DNA of 64,000 nucleotides from Humulus lupulus (GCF_963169125.1 NC_084794.1:108910358-108974357); one strand, 5' to 3'; shown: positions 33,926-45,505, counted from the stretch's first letter. Program-made: numbers and translations. The notes: a model not told the origin generated them from the letters alone.

Positions 33926-34909
33926 ATCATGAGGGAGACTTTGATATATTTGTCACATCTTGATCACGAGGACACGAAAAAGCCGGTATGGGTTTATGGA
34001 AAATAAAGTAGTAAATGTATTGAAATATTTTTCATGTTTTCTATTTGTACCAAAGTTAGTACAAACTTGTGTTAGCTATAGTTTTTATTTATATTTATAT
34101 CTAATAATATTTATGTTATGATGTGACCTATTTTGAGTGGAAATTTCTTTCAAGTCATGTGGCTGCAGCTTGGGGGCTGCTGATAGTGAATAGTTTGAGG
34201 AAAAATATGAGTGGGGAATTTCTTTTATTGGCCATTCAATTGAAATTATTTTCTGCATGTATAATTATAATGGAACACCTTGTTTCTATCTTGTCAGACA
34301 CTTGCAGAGAAAATGTGTCATTTGATTGTGTTATATATTATTTTCATTATAATTTCTATCTTATGCTGTCTATTCTTCTTGTGTGATGTAGATGCTAAAG
34401 AAGCTAAGCAAACAATTAAGTGGCGAGGTTTGGAATTGGAAAAACTTAAACACATTATGTTGGGCAATAGGGTCTATATCTGGTTCGATGATGGAAGAAT
34501 AGGTACATTTTTAACTTACCTTATAAATGTTATTTCTACTCATTTTCTATTTGTGGTCACTGCTTATACTTTCTGATTCAACTATAAACTCATCATTTAC
34601 TTCTCGAGATATTGTCTACGTCCCACCTCCCTAGTTGTGATAATAGTTTACTTGGCATTTCTGTTTTGACTACAAAAAAATGTTTATTCTGATCAAAGAT
34701 AGTCACATGTGTAAATTTGAGAACTATGAGAAACTTGGTTGGAGGTATACAACCAGTACTTTTTTGAAATCTTGTACATAATCCTCCTCTCTTTCTGCAG
34801 GTATGTTGTTGGATAGTACCCGAGGTTTCTAAGAGCTCACTGAAAGTTCCTAAAAACTGTTGTGAACAAATTGTTTGAGTTCATGCATGAGACACATCCT
34901 AGTGTTCAG
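33926..34909 (+). pseudogene. Captured exportin-1 (XPO1/CRM1) fragment
   Basis: Exportin-1 carries NES proteins out of the nucleus with Ran-GTP. Exons: 33926-33985 (IMRETLIYLSHLDHEDTKKP), 34392-34502 ([30 protein letters not shown], then TAG) and 34801-34909 ([37 protein letters not shown]). These are consecutive blocks of the mid-HEAT-repeat region, with some sequence between exons missing. All three stops sit where Gln or Trp is conserved. A small open exon at 33814-33849 (VITLEDVIKGIK) just upstream is not from this gene as far as I can tell. Confidence 0.87.
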
Positions 34910-35718
34910 GTTTTTGTTCTGTTGTTGTTTTCTTGTCTCATTAACAGTTGCAAAACATTTGCTTGAACTCTTATTTATTATAGTGTCACTAAGTGTTTTT
35001 ATTTATTATAGCTTGCTTATTAAGTATATTATAATTAAGGAATCCTGAATGGTGTCTCACATTCTTTGCAACAGCACTAAAGGCCTCTCTGTGGCTTATA
35101 TCTAGCTTTAAAGTTGGCTTTAAAGTTAGGGTTAGAACAAGGGCTATAGACACCAACAGGTAACTAGTACCAGATCAAGAAACTAAGGCATATTTATAAT
35201 AGTGAGTAATACTATGTACATCAATTAATAAAAACACATTCAGTAATATTATTAGCGAATCTTTCTGTTTCAATACTACATATATATGGATCTGGCACAA
35301 TGCTTCCTGTACTTCTAGTGGCCTTTTGACCTTGTTTGGTTGTAGGCATGTGTTAATCTCATTAACATGTGTGTATAGATTCTTGTACTTTTTATTTATA
35401 ACTTTGGCCACTATATTATAACTTAGAAACACTTAGTCTGGATCAAATTCAAGGTGTTGAGCTTTTTATTTCACCTTCATTCAATTAAGAAATTGAGTTA
35501 CTTCATATTATTTTCATTCGCTGCCTACATATATTTAAATTTGTCCAGCCACTGCTTAACTGGCCTTTTCTTTTTATTTGCTCATAAGCAGTTGCTTCAA
35601 CTAAATTGGGGAAGATATTGAACTCCTATGCCATTTTAACTTGTCCTTTCACTGTGAATCTCTCCTATGCATTCCTTGTAAATCTAACTTGTCCGATGCA
35701 ATTGTTTAAATTCTGCAG

Positions 35719-36446
35719 CCAGACTTGAATGTGAGGGAAAAGATACTAATCCTAATTGCCACATGGCAAGAAGCCTTCGGGGGACCTCAGGGGAGATATC
35801 CTCAATACTATGCAGCATATAATGAATTGAAGGTTGTTAGTTTATTAAATGTTATTTTAGCATGTTAAGCTTGATACACAATTTTCTCTTGTTAATTACT
35901 TCGTCAGCCAAGGCATTTGGGCAAAAGCTTGTTTAAGTTGATTAAAGTGTAAATATCATATGATCAACCTTTTTTTTTTTGCTTTTTGCTTTATGTGAGA
36001 TATGCAATAGTATGGGTTGCAGATGAATGTGAATGTTAGTTATACATGGTTATACTAGCCTACAAGGTATATATATGCTGAAGTTGAATCCCTTAGTGTT
36101 GTCCTTGATGCTTAAGTTATGATGAATGTTTTGCGTCTGTGTTTGGATGGGTTATATTAATTCTATGTGTTCCTTTTTCTGTTTAGAGTTTTTATAGCTA
36201 ATGTGCTACTACAGTATTTGGAAAGGAACCTATTTTGATTTCTTAACTCACTTTTATAATAAAGTATTCTAAGTAATCTATGTATAAATATATATCACAG
36301 GCTGCTGGAGTTGAATTCCCACCTCGAGAAGAGAGCAATGTACCATTCTTTACTCCACCCCAGACCCAGCCAATAATTTCTCCTGTTACTGAATACAATG
36401 ATGCTGCTATTGAGGCCTCTTTACAGTCTGATGCTTCAGGCCTCAG
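35719..36446 (+). pseudogene. Captured TOM1-like (TOL) gene fragment 2
   Basis: Two exons: 35719-35832 (38 codons, [30 protein letters not shown]) and 36301-36446 (AAGVEFPPREESNVPFFTPP, then a Ser/Thr/Pro linker ending in AIEASLQSDASGL). The first exon has exactly the length and phase of the first exon of fragment 1 but differs in sequence, so it comes from a different TOL paralogue. There are no stops within the exons. The second exon ends at a good donor (CTCAG then GTACTG); the GAT domain is absent. Confidence 0.85.
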
Positions 36447-37365
36447 GTACTGTCTCGATGACAACTGACTTTTGTTTGTCATAAACATTTATTCAAATTC
36501 TTGGTACTTATTAGGTTTTATTTTCTTATATTAAACACAAGATAGATGCAAAATAAAGTTATAATATATAATTGCATGGTCAGCTGATAAAGTTATAATT
36601 AGGTAATTAACTTTTTTTATGTACTCTTTTAGTTTACTATAACTTTAAGTTGAAGCATTAATTATTTAAATTTTGTTGTAGCTAAGCAAATGGTCTCACA
36701 ACAAAGACAAGTGCACAAAGGATGATGAATTGAAGGATGGAGCAAGTTTTGTTTACTTTTGTGTATCTTGTAATGTTTCTATTTTTCATTTTTGAAGTAA
36801 AAATTGTTCAAGATTATAAAACTTTATTATGTTATGCTTTCAAACTTAAGTTAGAACTAAGATCTCATGAAGTAGACACATTCATGGTTTGAATTAGTTA
36901 TTGTTTAATGTAATACTTATGGTTTATCAATCTATTGAGAATTACATTTTATGATTAATTTTGATTTTTTTTTTATCAAAATACAATAATGAAAATCTTT
37001 TAATTAAAAAAAACCATATAAGTATACTTATCAAAATAAAATTTAAAATTTTATTAGTATATGTTATGATTTAAAAACATATTATAAGCGTAAAAAATCG
37101 TTATGGTTTATATAATATAACAAACTAAAAATGTTATCAAAATAATCAAATGTAATAGTTGAAAAGTGTTATGAAAAAAGTATAAGATTAAACTTCAAAT
37201 TTATAACCAAAAACTCTATCTAAATGTTATTATTTGAATATTATAGCACCTAAAAATGTGTTATTGAATAGTTTAAGATAACACCGAACATAATATTCAA
37301 ATACTGTTATAGAAAACACTGGACTTTTAATAACAGGGGCTATGTTATCAATAGTTTCGGTTAGC
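36447..37365 (+). other. CACTA right interior, AT-rich, no gene seen
   Basis: A possible last exon of the cargo transcript at about 36682-36790 (GCTAAGCAAATGG...) is not recognisable. From about 36950 the sequence is very AT-rich with short repeats around GTTATTATTTGAATATTATAG and ACCGAACATAATATTC, as expected for subterminal regions. Confidence 0.45.
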
Positions 37366-37404
37366 AGTTTTTAAGTGCTATAAATACTGTTTTTTCTTGT
37401 AGTG
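37366..37404 (-). repeat. CACTA right terminal inverted repeat
   Basis: It ends in TTTTTTCTTGTAGTG and is followed by the ATA duplication. Read on the minus strand it begins CACTACAAGAAAAAACAGTA. Confidence 0.8.
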
Positions 37405-37407
37405 ATA

Positions 37408-38404
37408 AGCGTCATACAAGACAACTTGAAGGTTGTCATTGGGAATGCCCTCAACCTTGGCTAGATTTGGAATTGATGAGCTCCAATGTTCAACTTGACT
37501 TTCTTTGGAAATATAAGCATGATGGATGCAAAGGAATGATTCTAATGGAGGTGGAGATGGTGGTGGCCTATAAGGATCGTCATATGTGTACTTTTCCATT
37601 ATCATTAGCTCACTATATTGAGGATCGAGTACTTGTTGCATGGAGTGATTGTGGATGTAGCCTTTCTTCACTACTTTGCTCAAACAATTTATCCACATCT
37701 TGGGTAGAGATAGCATTCGACACTACTATTTTCTCTCCCTTTTCTTCCTTACTTTGGATTGAAGAGGACTCCATTTGATGTTCAAATTCTTCCATTGGTA
37801 GCTCCATCTCCTCACCATTCCCCAAATTGACCTCCTCACTTTGCTCTTTCCCTCTTGAATTTTCAAAATTCCTCAATGATGGATCTTGGCTTTTAATTAA
37901 GGCTTCATTTTTATCCATATACTCCATCATCAATACCTTCAATGAACATGATTGAGCCGCTTGGTGAGGTTTCTCTTCTATAATTACTTCTTGAAAATCA
38001 TCCAAATTTTCCTCATTTGGTCCTTGAGTGCAAGTGTTAAAAGTTGGCTCCATATTGTTATAAGTGCTCTCCCATCCTTTGTTGGTCACTGAACAATTCC
38101 AATACAACCATTCATTGTATTCTGCCATGTCTTCAAACATCCAATAGGCTTCATCCACGGATAATTGGTAGAAATTGGCGGTACCATCTCCTCTTTCTAC
38201 CCATTCTCTCGCTTCGACATTCAACCCATTGAGGAAGACCACTAATTGACACTCTTTGGACAAACCATGGTATGGGAACCTCATTAGCAAAGCTTTGTAT
38301 CTCCACCATGCCTTGTATAAAGGCTCCAAATCGTCCCCAGTTCCTCGCAAGACAAAAAACAAACATAGAAAAAAAAAAACATAAAAGAAAAAAAATATAT
38401 ACAA
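37408..38404 (-). pseudogene. Athila/Tat-type gag-like ORF, 3' end cut off by CACTA
   Basis: The main frame on the minus strand runs 38404-37613 and a second open stretch 37716-37408. A retrotransposon gag-like part contains GLSKECQLVVFLNGLNVEAR and VDEAYWMFEDMAEYNEW, matching the pattern of plant Athila/Tat gag (short helical repeats around an E-A-Y/W box). It is followed by an acidic, low-complexity region rich in Glu and Ser. The CACTA insertion splits it near the C-terminus; the last codons continue at 16090-16040. The start codon is uncertain. Confidence 0.65.
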
Positions 38405-38450
38405 ACCAAATTAGAATCAAGAATCAATTATATTTGATATTGATTAAATA

Positions 38451-38469
38451 GTCCCCAGCAACGGCGCCA
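38451..38469 (-). other. Primer-binding site, tRNA-Asp type
   Basis: The minus strand reads TGGCGCCGTTGCTGGGGAC, a few bases inside the right LTR. Plant tRNA-Asp primer sites of Athila/Tat elements read TGGCGCCGTTGCCGGGGA, so it differs at one position. It fixes the right LTR as the 5' LTR. Confidence 0.8.
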
Positions 38470-38475
38470 AAAACT

Positions 38476-39684
38476 TGTTGTGATATTTTTGCTACGCAAG
38501 TGCACACAGTCGCAATTTGTAATAATATGGTAAAAACCAAGTATCGTCCTCAAGGACTGATTATTCAATTACCAATCAATCAATTTTTTAATTCTATTTG
38601 ATTAAATAATTTCAGAGATTTCAAACAAAGAAGAATACTAACGAAGCACAATGAAAATTTTAACAAAATAATAGAGAGAATGAAATTAGGACAATTATGA
38701 TCCTCTAATTTTCCACCCTTTTACTTCCTAATGCAAGAATTATATCCCCTTCTCCCTATTCAAGAACAAGTTGCAAAAACAATTCATAATCTGGTTAAGA
38801 TTTACAAATTCAATCTAAATGACAACTTCATATATTTCTATGGCAAAGTTGAATCATGAAGAAGGCATTAAACACGCAACTCAAAAAAATAAGCAAACAA
38901 CTTAGATACTTTCGTTCTAAATTGAGTTTGCATCCAAACAATCAAAGCATATCAAATTTCACTTTTCAGATTTCAATTTGATTCATGAAATAACAATTAG
39001 AGGTGATCAATCAATAATTGCACAAGTAACACAGATTGTAAGGAATTGAAAGAGGTGATAAACATGAATTCTGTATTAATCCATAAAAAGGGTTTCCAAA
39101 AGATTCACATAATAGCCCTAAAGGAGAAATTAGCCCATAATATTCATTCTAGCAGTCATAGAATTCAATTACAAACATGAAAATATTAAAGATAGATGAT
39201 GAAAACTCAAGAATGGATCCTCCAATGGTGTCCTCCACTTTCCGTCGTCGTCTCCCTCTGTTTTGCACTCCAAAAATGCCTCCTCTGTCTAATTAGTCGT
39301 CATTTTAAACCTAATTCGTGTTTTGTTTAGCTTGAAACGACTGAAAAGTCCTGAATTAAAAAATCTGCGTTTTTCTCATTTCTAGACACATCCTGCGGTT
39401 GCAGGATGTCATTCCTGTGGTCGCAGGAATGCTCTAGAAATGCAAAAACTTCTCTGGAGCTGCGACCACAAGACACACTTCCTGCAGTTGCAGGAAGTGC
39501 TCCAAAACACGTTTTCCACCAATTTTTTTTGTCATTTTGTCTATGTTGCCACCATGTTTCCATACCTAAGTCACCTAAGTCCTTTGACACCTGAAAACAA
39601 ACATAAAATAGAACAAATCAAAACAAACACCTAATACTTTACCTGAAAAACACATAGATAAATGAGTCTAAAACTCACTTATCA
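38476..39684 (-). repeat. LARD-like 5' LTR
   Basis: 1209 bases from TGTTGTGATATTTTTG to AAACTCACTTATCA. It matches 11431-12642 over its full length by eye, with few differences (such as a small deletion near 39060). The Copia LTR resumes after GATAC. Confidence 0.88.
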
Positions 39685-39689
39685 GATAC

Positions 39690-40843
39690 CAATTTATCTT
39701 AATTAATAAATCTGCCATAGTTTCTCTTTTCCTTCTCAAAATTACACGACTCCGTGAAACTATCCAAAATTGACATGGTCAACTTTGATAATTAAATCAA
39801 TTAATTGAGAATATCTAGATGATTTTATCCAAGGTACAATGGGGACCATGGACCTATGAAATCAAGCTCCAATAAGTTATCATAAATCTAACAAATAAAT
39901 TTACTAACTTATTAATTCCTTGTGACTCCACTATAGACTCGAAATTGCACTCTTGAATTCATAGAACGCTCTATAACAAATATAGAAACGCTATTAATTA
40001 TCCATTGTTATAACCATAATTGTCACTCAATCATCTATAGACGGTCTACAATGAGATAGGACTAAAATACCGTTTTACCCCTCATTGTATTTATCCTTAA
40101 AACACTTAGTTCCTTGTAAATGATATTTCAGTAAACTAATTTAATTACTGAAATGCGATCTCTATCATTTAACACCTTGAACCAAACTAAAAGGAAACCA
40201 TCGTTTCACTTCTTCATTAGAAGCTATAGATGTTCATATCTATGATTAACACTCCCACTCAATTATACTACCGAGTTCCCAAGATGTAAGTATGGGCTAG
40301 TCCGTAGGGTATGCTGGTAACGAACAAGTCAAAGAACTCAAATAGTACAATCAGTTAGAATGCTAACCACTCAGAATTGAGATTGAATTGACCTATGGTC
40401 AACTATATGATATAACTAGAATAGATAATAGCGATATGTTTACTTATCTTATCAACTGTCAATATCGGTCCTGTCCGATGTAACAAATACATCCGATCTT
40501 ATCTACTTTGCTAATGTTCTGGAAAGAACATAACACTGTAATGTGTAAGTAGATCATATCGTAGATTGGCAAGTCAGTGTAAATCCTGTGCACTGACTAG
40601 TCTTAAGACTAACTTATTTTGAACATATAATCATATTTATATTCCACTGTGATTACGTCATTATAAATAAGATTAGCTATATGCTCAGGATTTAATAGAA
40701 GTTTATATTAAACAAATAATCATGAAAATAAAACATGTGAGCAAAGTGATTGACCAAGTCAAAAAATGATTTCTATTCTTTTATTGATAATAAAATGAGA
40801 TTACAAAGAATTTTAGTTTTAATTAGGGCATAAAACCCCAACA
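39690..40843 (-). repeat. Copia 5' LTR, inner part (after nested insertion)
   Basis: Resumes the LTR with CAATTTATCTTAATTAA after the second GATAC copy (39685-39689) and runs to CCCCAACA at 40843. It corresponds to about 3410-4576 of the other LTR. The two pieces together give about 1829 bases, against 1850 for the 3' LTR. Confidence 0.9.
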
Positions 40844-40848
40844 AAGGC

Positions 40849-41619
40849 GGCGTCAAGTACGCCATTGATTACTTCACAAAATGGGCCGAAGTTGAGCCAC
40901 TTACAACCATAACGACCAAGAAAGTGCTGGATTTTGTGGTCAAGAGCATTGTGTGTCGCTATGGATTGCCAAGAAAAATTGTCTCAGACAATGGTACACA
41001 GTTTGATAGTGATATGTTCACGAATTTTGCGAGCGGCATGGAATCATCAAAAGCTTTTCTTTAGTTGCCCATCCTCAGGCAAACAGACAGGTTGAGGCAG
41101 TCAATAAAATGCTAAAGGATACTCTGAAGAAAAGGCTTGAGGAAACAAAAGGGACATGGCTTGCTTGAAGTCCTCTGGTCGTACAGAACGTCTCATCGCA
41201 TAGCAACAGGCCATACTCCATTTTCCTTGGCTTATGGATATGAAGCTATGTTGCCTATCAAGTTAGATCCACCATCGCATCAGAGAATGACGTACGATCA
41301 AGGCTCTAACATCCAACTATTGATGGAGTCTCTAGATTTGGTCGATGAAAAGCGCGAGCAAGACCAACTCCGAGTAGCGGCTTACCAGCAAAAGATCACC
41401 CTGTATTTAAATTCTAAATTACGTGAAAGGAAATTCAATGTAGGAGATCTAGTACATAGAAGGGTTTTCCTCAACACCCGCGACCAGGCCGCTGGAGTAC
41501 TTGGACCTAACTGGGAAGGACCATACCAAATTGAAGAAGTCCTCCATCCAGTCACTTACAAACTTGCTCGCTTAAATGGAGATCTCATTCCTCGCTATTG
41601 GAATGGAGAACACCCGTGA
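40849..41619 (+). pseudogene. Gypsy integrase core and C-terminal domain (outer element, continued)
   Basis: Inserts the cDNA into chromosomes. It reads GVKYAIDYFTKWAEVEPL (first catalytic D), KIVSDNGTQFDSDMF (second D), then frameshifts near 41030 and 41150. Between these the ANRQVEAVNKMLKDTL block holds the catalytic E. The open tail 41137-41619 has LWSYRTSHRIATGHTPFSLA, YGYEAMLPI, FNVGDLVHRRV, and NWEGPYQIEEVLHPVTYKLA, the GPY/F-type C-terminal fold. Frameshifts make it inactive. Confidence 0.88.
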
Positions 41620-42300
41620 AAGTACTATCAATAAACAATTCTTGTTAAAGAATTGGCTTGTATTAATTTTACTTTTTACAAATTATGAAAAAGGGTTGGT
41701 CATTTTATGTGACTGATCACTTATAAGTGTAAGATCATTTTGGTAATCACTCGTGTGTTGTTTACTATGAGAAATAAAAGGGACTGTGCACAGCCAGTCA
41801 ATCTTGCCAACTATGGTATTTATTACAAGTATTTGCTCTTACGTGTGTTGTTTCGCTATATTCTCATTTTAAAATTTATCCTACGAGCATAAATGTTTGA
41901 ACAGGTCTTAGTCAAGGCAAGTGACCGAGGACCTAAAGCTCCTCAATCACTTGGGGGGAATATAAGGTATCTAGTAAGCAAAGCATATCAAAAGGTATGT
42001 AAACACATGAGCAAAATAAGTGAAAGCATACTAAAGTACTTAGAGTATTTTTCAAAATTTTGTTATTTTGTTAAATCAAACCAAAGTACTATGCTAAGTT
42101 CGGTCATGCGAACATGTGTTATAATAAGATGCAAATATTATTTAATACCAAAAATGAATCCTTTTACATCGCGAGCAGTCGCTGCTCGGATGTAATTGTT
42201 TGTTAAAAGTTTAAAAGTTGCCCATGCGGCAATAAAAATAGAAATTGTCTTTACATCACGACCCATAGGTCTTGTATCTAAAAGATAAATAAATAAAAAC
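41620..42300. other. Spacer between pol and antisense ORF, no gene seen
   Basis: AT-rich. It holds the convergent ends of the plus-strand pol and the minus-strand extra ORF. The phrase TTTACATC(G/A)CGA occurs twice (42166 and 42251). No domain recognised. Confidence 0.5.
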
Positions 42301-42301
42301 A

Positions 42302-44922
42302 CTACGAGGCAGGAGGGTCTTGAGGAGTGTCCTGGTCGACAGTAGTTCCAGCTTCATTTTCTGCACCATCAATCCTCGTTGCTAAGGATATTTCTGGGGA
42401 AGCAGGAATTTTGGATCTTTCTTCTTCCCCCAAGCGAATGGTGCACCGGGCTATTTGAGTTCGCCTTAGGCGCTCAGAAAGATAGTTGAAGTTGGCCCCA
42501 TGGTTATGCTTCCAGAACTCATAGAAGCAAAGGTGGGTGGCTTCCCTATACTTCTCCAAGTTGCTGGCATTTGTCTCCTTAAGCTCCTTGGCGCGCCCCT
42601 CCAGCTCCTCAGCCTCCTTTCTACTCGTGATCAGATCAACCTCAAGTTGTTTGGCCACTTGGAAGTTAAGTCTAGTAGACACCCTAAACTTCTCCTTCTC
42701 CGCATTGGCTTTGTCCAGGGCAGTCCGAAACTACAGCAGCTCTTCGGTCAGCTGGGAGTTTTGCTCGATCAGTTTGGTGTTCTTGCCAAGCAGTTCTGTG
42801 TTTTTCTCGAGCAGTTCAACGTTCTTCCCCTTGAGCACCTTTATCGCCTCAATGTGCTTAGTGTCGGAGTCTTTAGTCTGGGTGACCAAAGCCCCCGTGC
42901 AGCGCCAACCAACAGTTATAGTCAGCAATCCATGCGATCGGGTGAAAAGATAAGATGATGGCAGAAAAATGACAAAGTAAAATAACTCAGCTAAATAAAA
43001 GCAACTTACATTGGCTATCAAGTTAAGCCCTCAGTTTATTATCTGGTTGGCCTCCATGGAATTGGTGCCGACAATGGCCTCTCGGCTGCGTTTGTGCTTT
43101 GAGAGTTTGTATATCCTCTCTCTGGCTGAGCCAACTACGGTGCTGGTCAGGGAATCTTCAGGTTGATTGCCATGAGGTGTCTGGTCGGTTGGCGCTGGAG
43201 GGGTAGAGTTCTACTCGGCTGGTGCAGGAGGAGATTGCTGGTCGAGTGGTTCCAGAGGTGGCGTTGTTTACTTTGGGGGAGAAGCAGCTGGAAGATCCTC
43301 AGTGTGGGCCTTCTTAGTTGAAGGGGCCTTGCTGCTTTCCCCCCGGTGCTGCTTTCTTTCTTTCTTCCTGCTCGATGGAGCAGTAGGAGCGGTCGAACAT
43401 GTCTCCAGATGACATATCTGCAAGTGAAGAAACATGGCGAGTAGTTAGACAATGTGCATAGATGGAGCTGAAAGTAAAAGCAAGGAAATTATAAGTAAAT
43501 AACCCATGCTATAAATATTGGTCGCTACATTACTTACTGAACTATTGATACACTCACTCACTGCCTAGAAGAAATCTGAATTTAAATTTGGAGTGTACTT
43601 AAAGTTGCCGTCCCCGTCAAATAAATGACAGGGAATGGGCAAACTGTCTAAGAATGAAAAGATAGTACCGTTCTCATCTGAAGACTCGTTGATGGGTGCA
43701 GGGGGTTCGGAAACTTTCTTTTTTCCCTTTCCCGAAGGGGCAGGGGGAGCATCTGCTCGCAGGGTGCTGGAGGGTTCCCTGATTTTCACTCTAGTTGTCC
43801 TCCTCCTTGGAGGTTGCGACACATCTAGGTGCTGCTTGGGAATCTCTCCACCAGTGGCACTACCCGCCGTTGACTACCTCACGTCCTGGTGAGGTGCCAG
43901 AAGCCCGACCAGCCTTAAGTTGGCTTCAGTGACCAGCTGCTTGACATTTTTTTCTACGTCAGTCATGCTGGCCAGTAGTGCTGCTCGAATCTCCATTTCT
44001 GGAGTAGGAGTTGGTCGCATCCATGGACTTGAAGAGAGCTAATCTTCTAAGGAGAATGCAGATAATAAAAAGAAATAAATGACCAAGAGAATGAATAAGT
44101 TACCTCCTTGGGTGAAGGCTAGGTTGTTGGCGACAAGGTCAGTGGTTAAAAAGTACTCTTGGTAGTACTTTCCTACATTAGACTTGTAGGTAGTCTCACT
44201 CAGGAAGGTGCGTGTCAATTCCTGGTGGCAAAGATGAAAGAACCCCGTGTTGTCCTGGTTGAGGTTAGATTTGAGATTGAAAAGGTAATTGATCTCATGA
44301 AGCGAAGGGACAAGAAATTTTTTATGGCTGTAAAGGATATAGAGTGCGGAAAGCATTCTATACCCATTCGGGGTTAAATGGAAAGGAGCGATCCCGAAGT
44401 AATTGGCCACTCCCTGCAAGTAAGGATGAAGAGGAAGAAAGGATGAAGAGGTAGGATTGCCCGTTGATCGGTGGTAGGAAGAAATAAAGTTACCCCAGAA
44501 AGTCCGTACTTTCTGAGAATTTTTTTTACCATCCTAGCAGTGATTTGATTAGGAGGAGCGAGGTACCATTCAACATCTAGTTGAAGTACATCGCGGGGGC
44601 GGGCCTGTCTTTGGATTTCGGGACCAGTGGCTCTACCACTGGTCGAGGGAATTTCAGCCCGAGGAGCAGGCTGATTTTTAGAAGGTTTAGATGGTTTCTT
44701 TTTATAGGCGGTGGATTTTACTTTACCCATATTTGATGGACTGGAAGGAGGTCTGTTGGGTGGAATACGAGAAAAAGGAATCTCTGGGATGAGTAGCGAC
44801 GGGTGTCCTTCGTCCACAAGCAGCTGAGCGAGCAGGTCGTCGTCAATTGGCCTCTCACCTCCCCACGAATCTTGCATGTAAATCTGCGAACAGAGAAAGG
44901 GACATGAGAATCTACGACCCAA
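42302..44922 (-). pseudogene. Antisense extra ORF with putative gypsy-type transposon domain, outer element
   Basis: On the minus strand open blocks run 44922-44374 (N-terminus, Pro/Ser/Lys-rich, then RPRDVLQLDVEWYLAPP and VKKILRKYGLSGVT), 44419-44039 (GVANYFGIAPFHLTPNGYRM, LHEINYLFNL), 43822-43565, 43452-43147, 43021-42731 (coiled coil VELLEKNTELLGKNTKLIEQ) and 42682-42302 (coiled coil, FYEFWKHNHGANFNYLSERL). The order of Transposase_28-like domain, low-complexity part, coiled coil and FWKHN motif matches the other two antisense ORFs here. Several blocks are joined by probable introns, not all resolved. A frameshift lies near 44420. Function unknown. Confidence 0.72.
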
Positions 44923-45505
44923 AAGACCAAGAAGTGTTAAGAGTTGGAATAACGTTGCTCGCGTATAAAAGATAAGCTTTTATATAGCTAGCAACAGTCT
45001 AGCAAAAACACTAAATTACGTACGAGCAGTTTTGAAAACGGATCAAAAAGCAGAAGTAAAAAAAATTTCAGGAGAAACTTTTTCGACTCTGAGGGGTGGG
45101 AAAAACCTAGTTTTTCTACAAGCTTAAAAATTGAATTTTTACTTTGATTTTACGCCCTAAATTCATGATGCTAACTATCAAACTAGTTCCTAACCCCAGC
45201 AAGGTGTTATTTTCCTATCATATTTAGCGTAGATCAACATACCCATTTACCCTGAAATCATTTTGCAGGAACTGACAGAGATATTCGAGAACTCCGAGAT
45301 AAAAAATAAAAGGAAAACAGGCACAACACAGCGTAATAGAAAGAAATCGATCAGAAAACTTACTTGTATGAAAGATTGGAAGATTTCAAACGGTTGGACA
45401 GGCGCACCTCAGACCAGTGAGATTTTCTGGGTCTGTTTTACTTTGTTCTTCAGAGTTCTTGAAGGCAAGAGGATTGGTAAAAAGTAGAAAATGAAGAGAG
45501 TGGGT

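Larger units (their letters stand above)
16091..37404 (+). mobile_element. CACTA DNA transposon, non-autonomous, with captured gene fragments (Pack-CACTA)
   Basis: The ends are CACTACAACAATTTTTAGTAT on the left and the inverse of CACTACAAGAAAAAACAGTAT on the right, flanked by the 3-bp duplication ATA (16088-16090, 37405-37407). CACTACAA ends with 3-bp duplications define the En/Spm (CACTA) superfamily. The element is 21.3 kb, of which 10.3 kb is a nested gypsy element. I see no transposase motifs. Its body holds plus-strand fragments of several host genes with introns, so it spread, if at all, with transposase supplied by another element. Orientation is set by the captured exons. Confidence 0.85.
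11431..39684 (-). mobile_element. Non-autonomous Athila/Tat-like LTR element (LARD-like), minus strand
   Basis: Flanked by the 5-bp duplication GATAC (11426-11430, 39685-39689). LTRs are 11431-14570 (interrupted) and 38476-39684. On the minus strand they start TGATAAGTGAGTTTTAGAC and end in AACA. A tRNA-Asp-type primer site sits next to the right LTR and a purine tract (AAGTTTGGGGAAG) next to the left one. The inside holds only a gag-like ORF and long noncoding sequence, with no protease, RT or integrase, so it would have needed proteins in trans. A CACTA transposon occupies 16091-37404. Confidence 0.85.
2727..40843 (-). mobile_element. Copia LTR retrotransposon, minus strand, heavily nested
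   Basis: LTRs at 2727-4576 and 10756-11430 plus 39690-40843. On the minus strand they read TGTTGGGGTTTTATGCCC ... TTTTCCTAACA. The order gag-protease, integrase, RT, RNase H on the minus strand is the Copia order. The 5' LTR is the right one and is split by another element at 11431-39684. Coding regions have several stops. The LTRs are alike over long stretches by eye, with small indels (about 1850 and 1829 bases). Confidence 0.92.
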
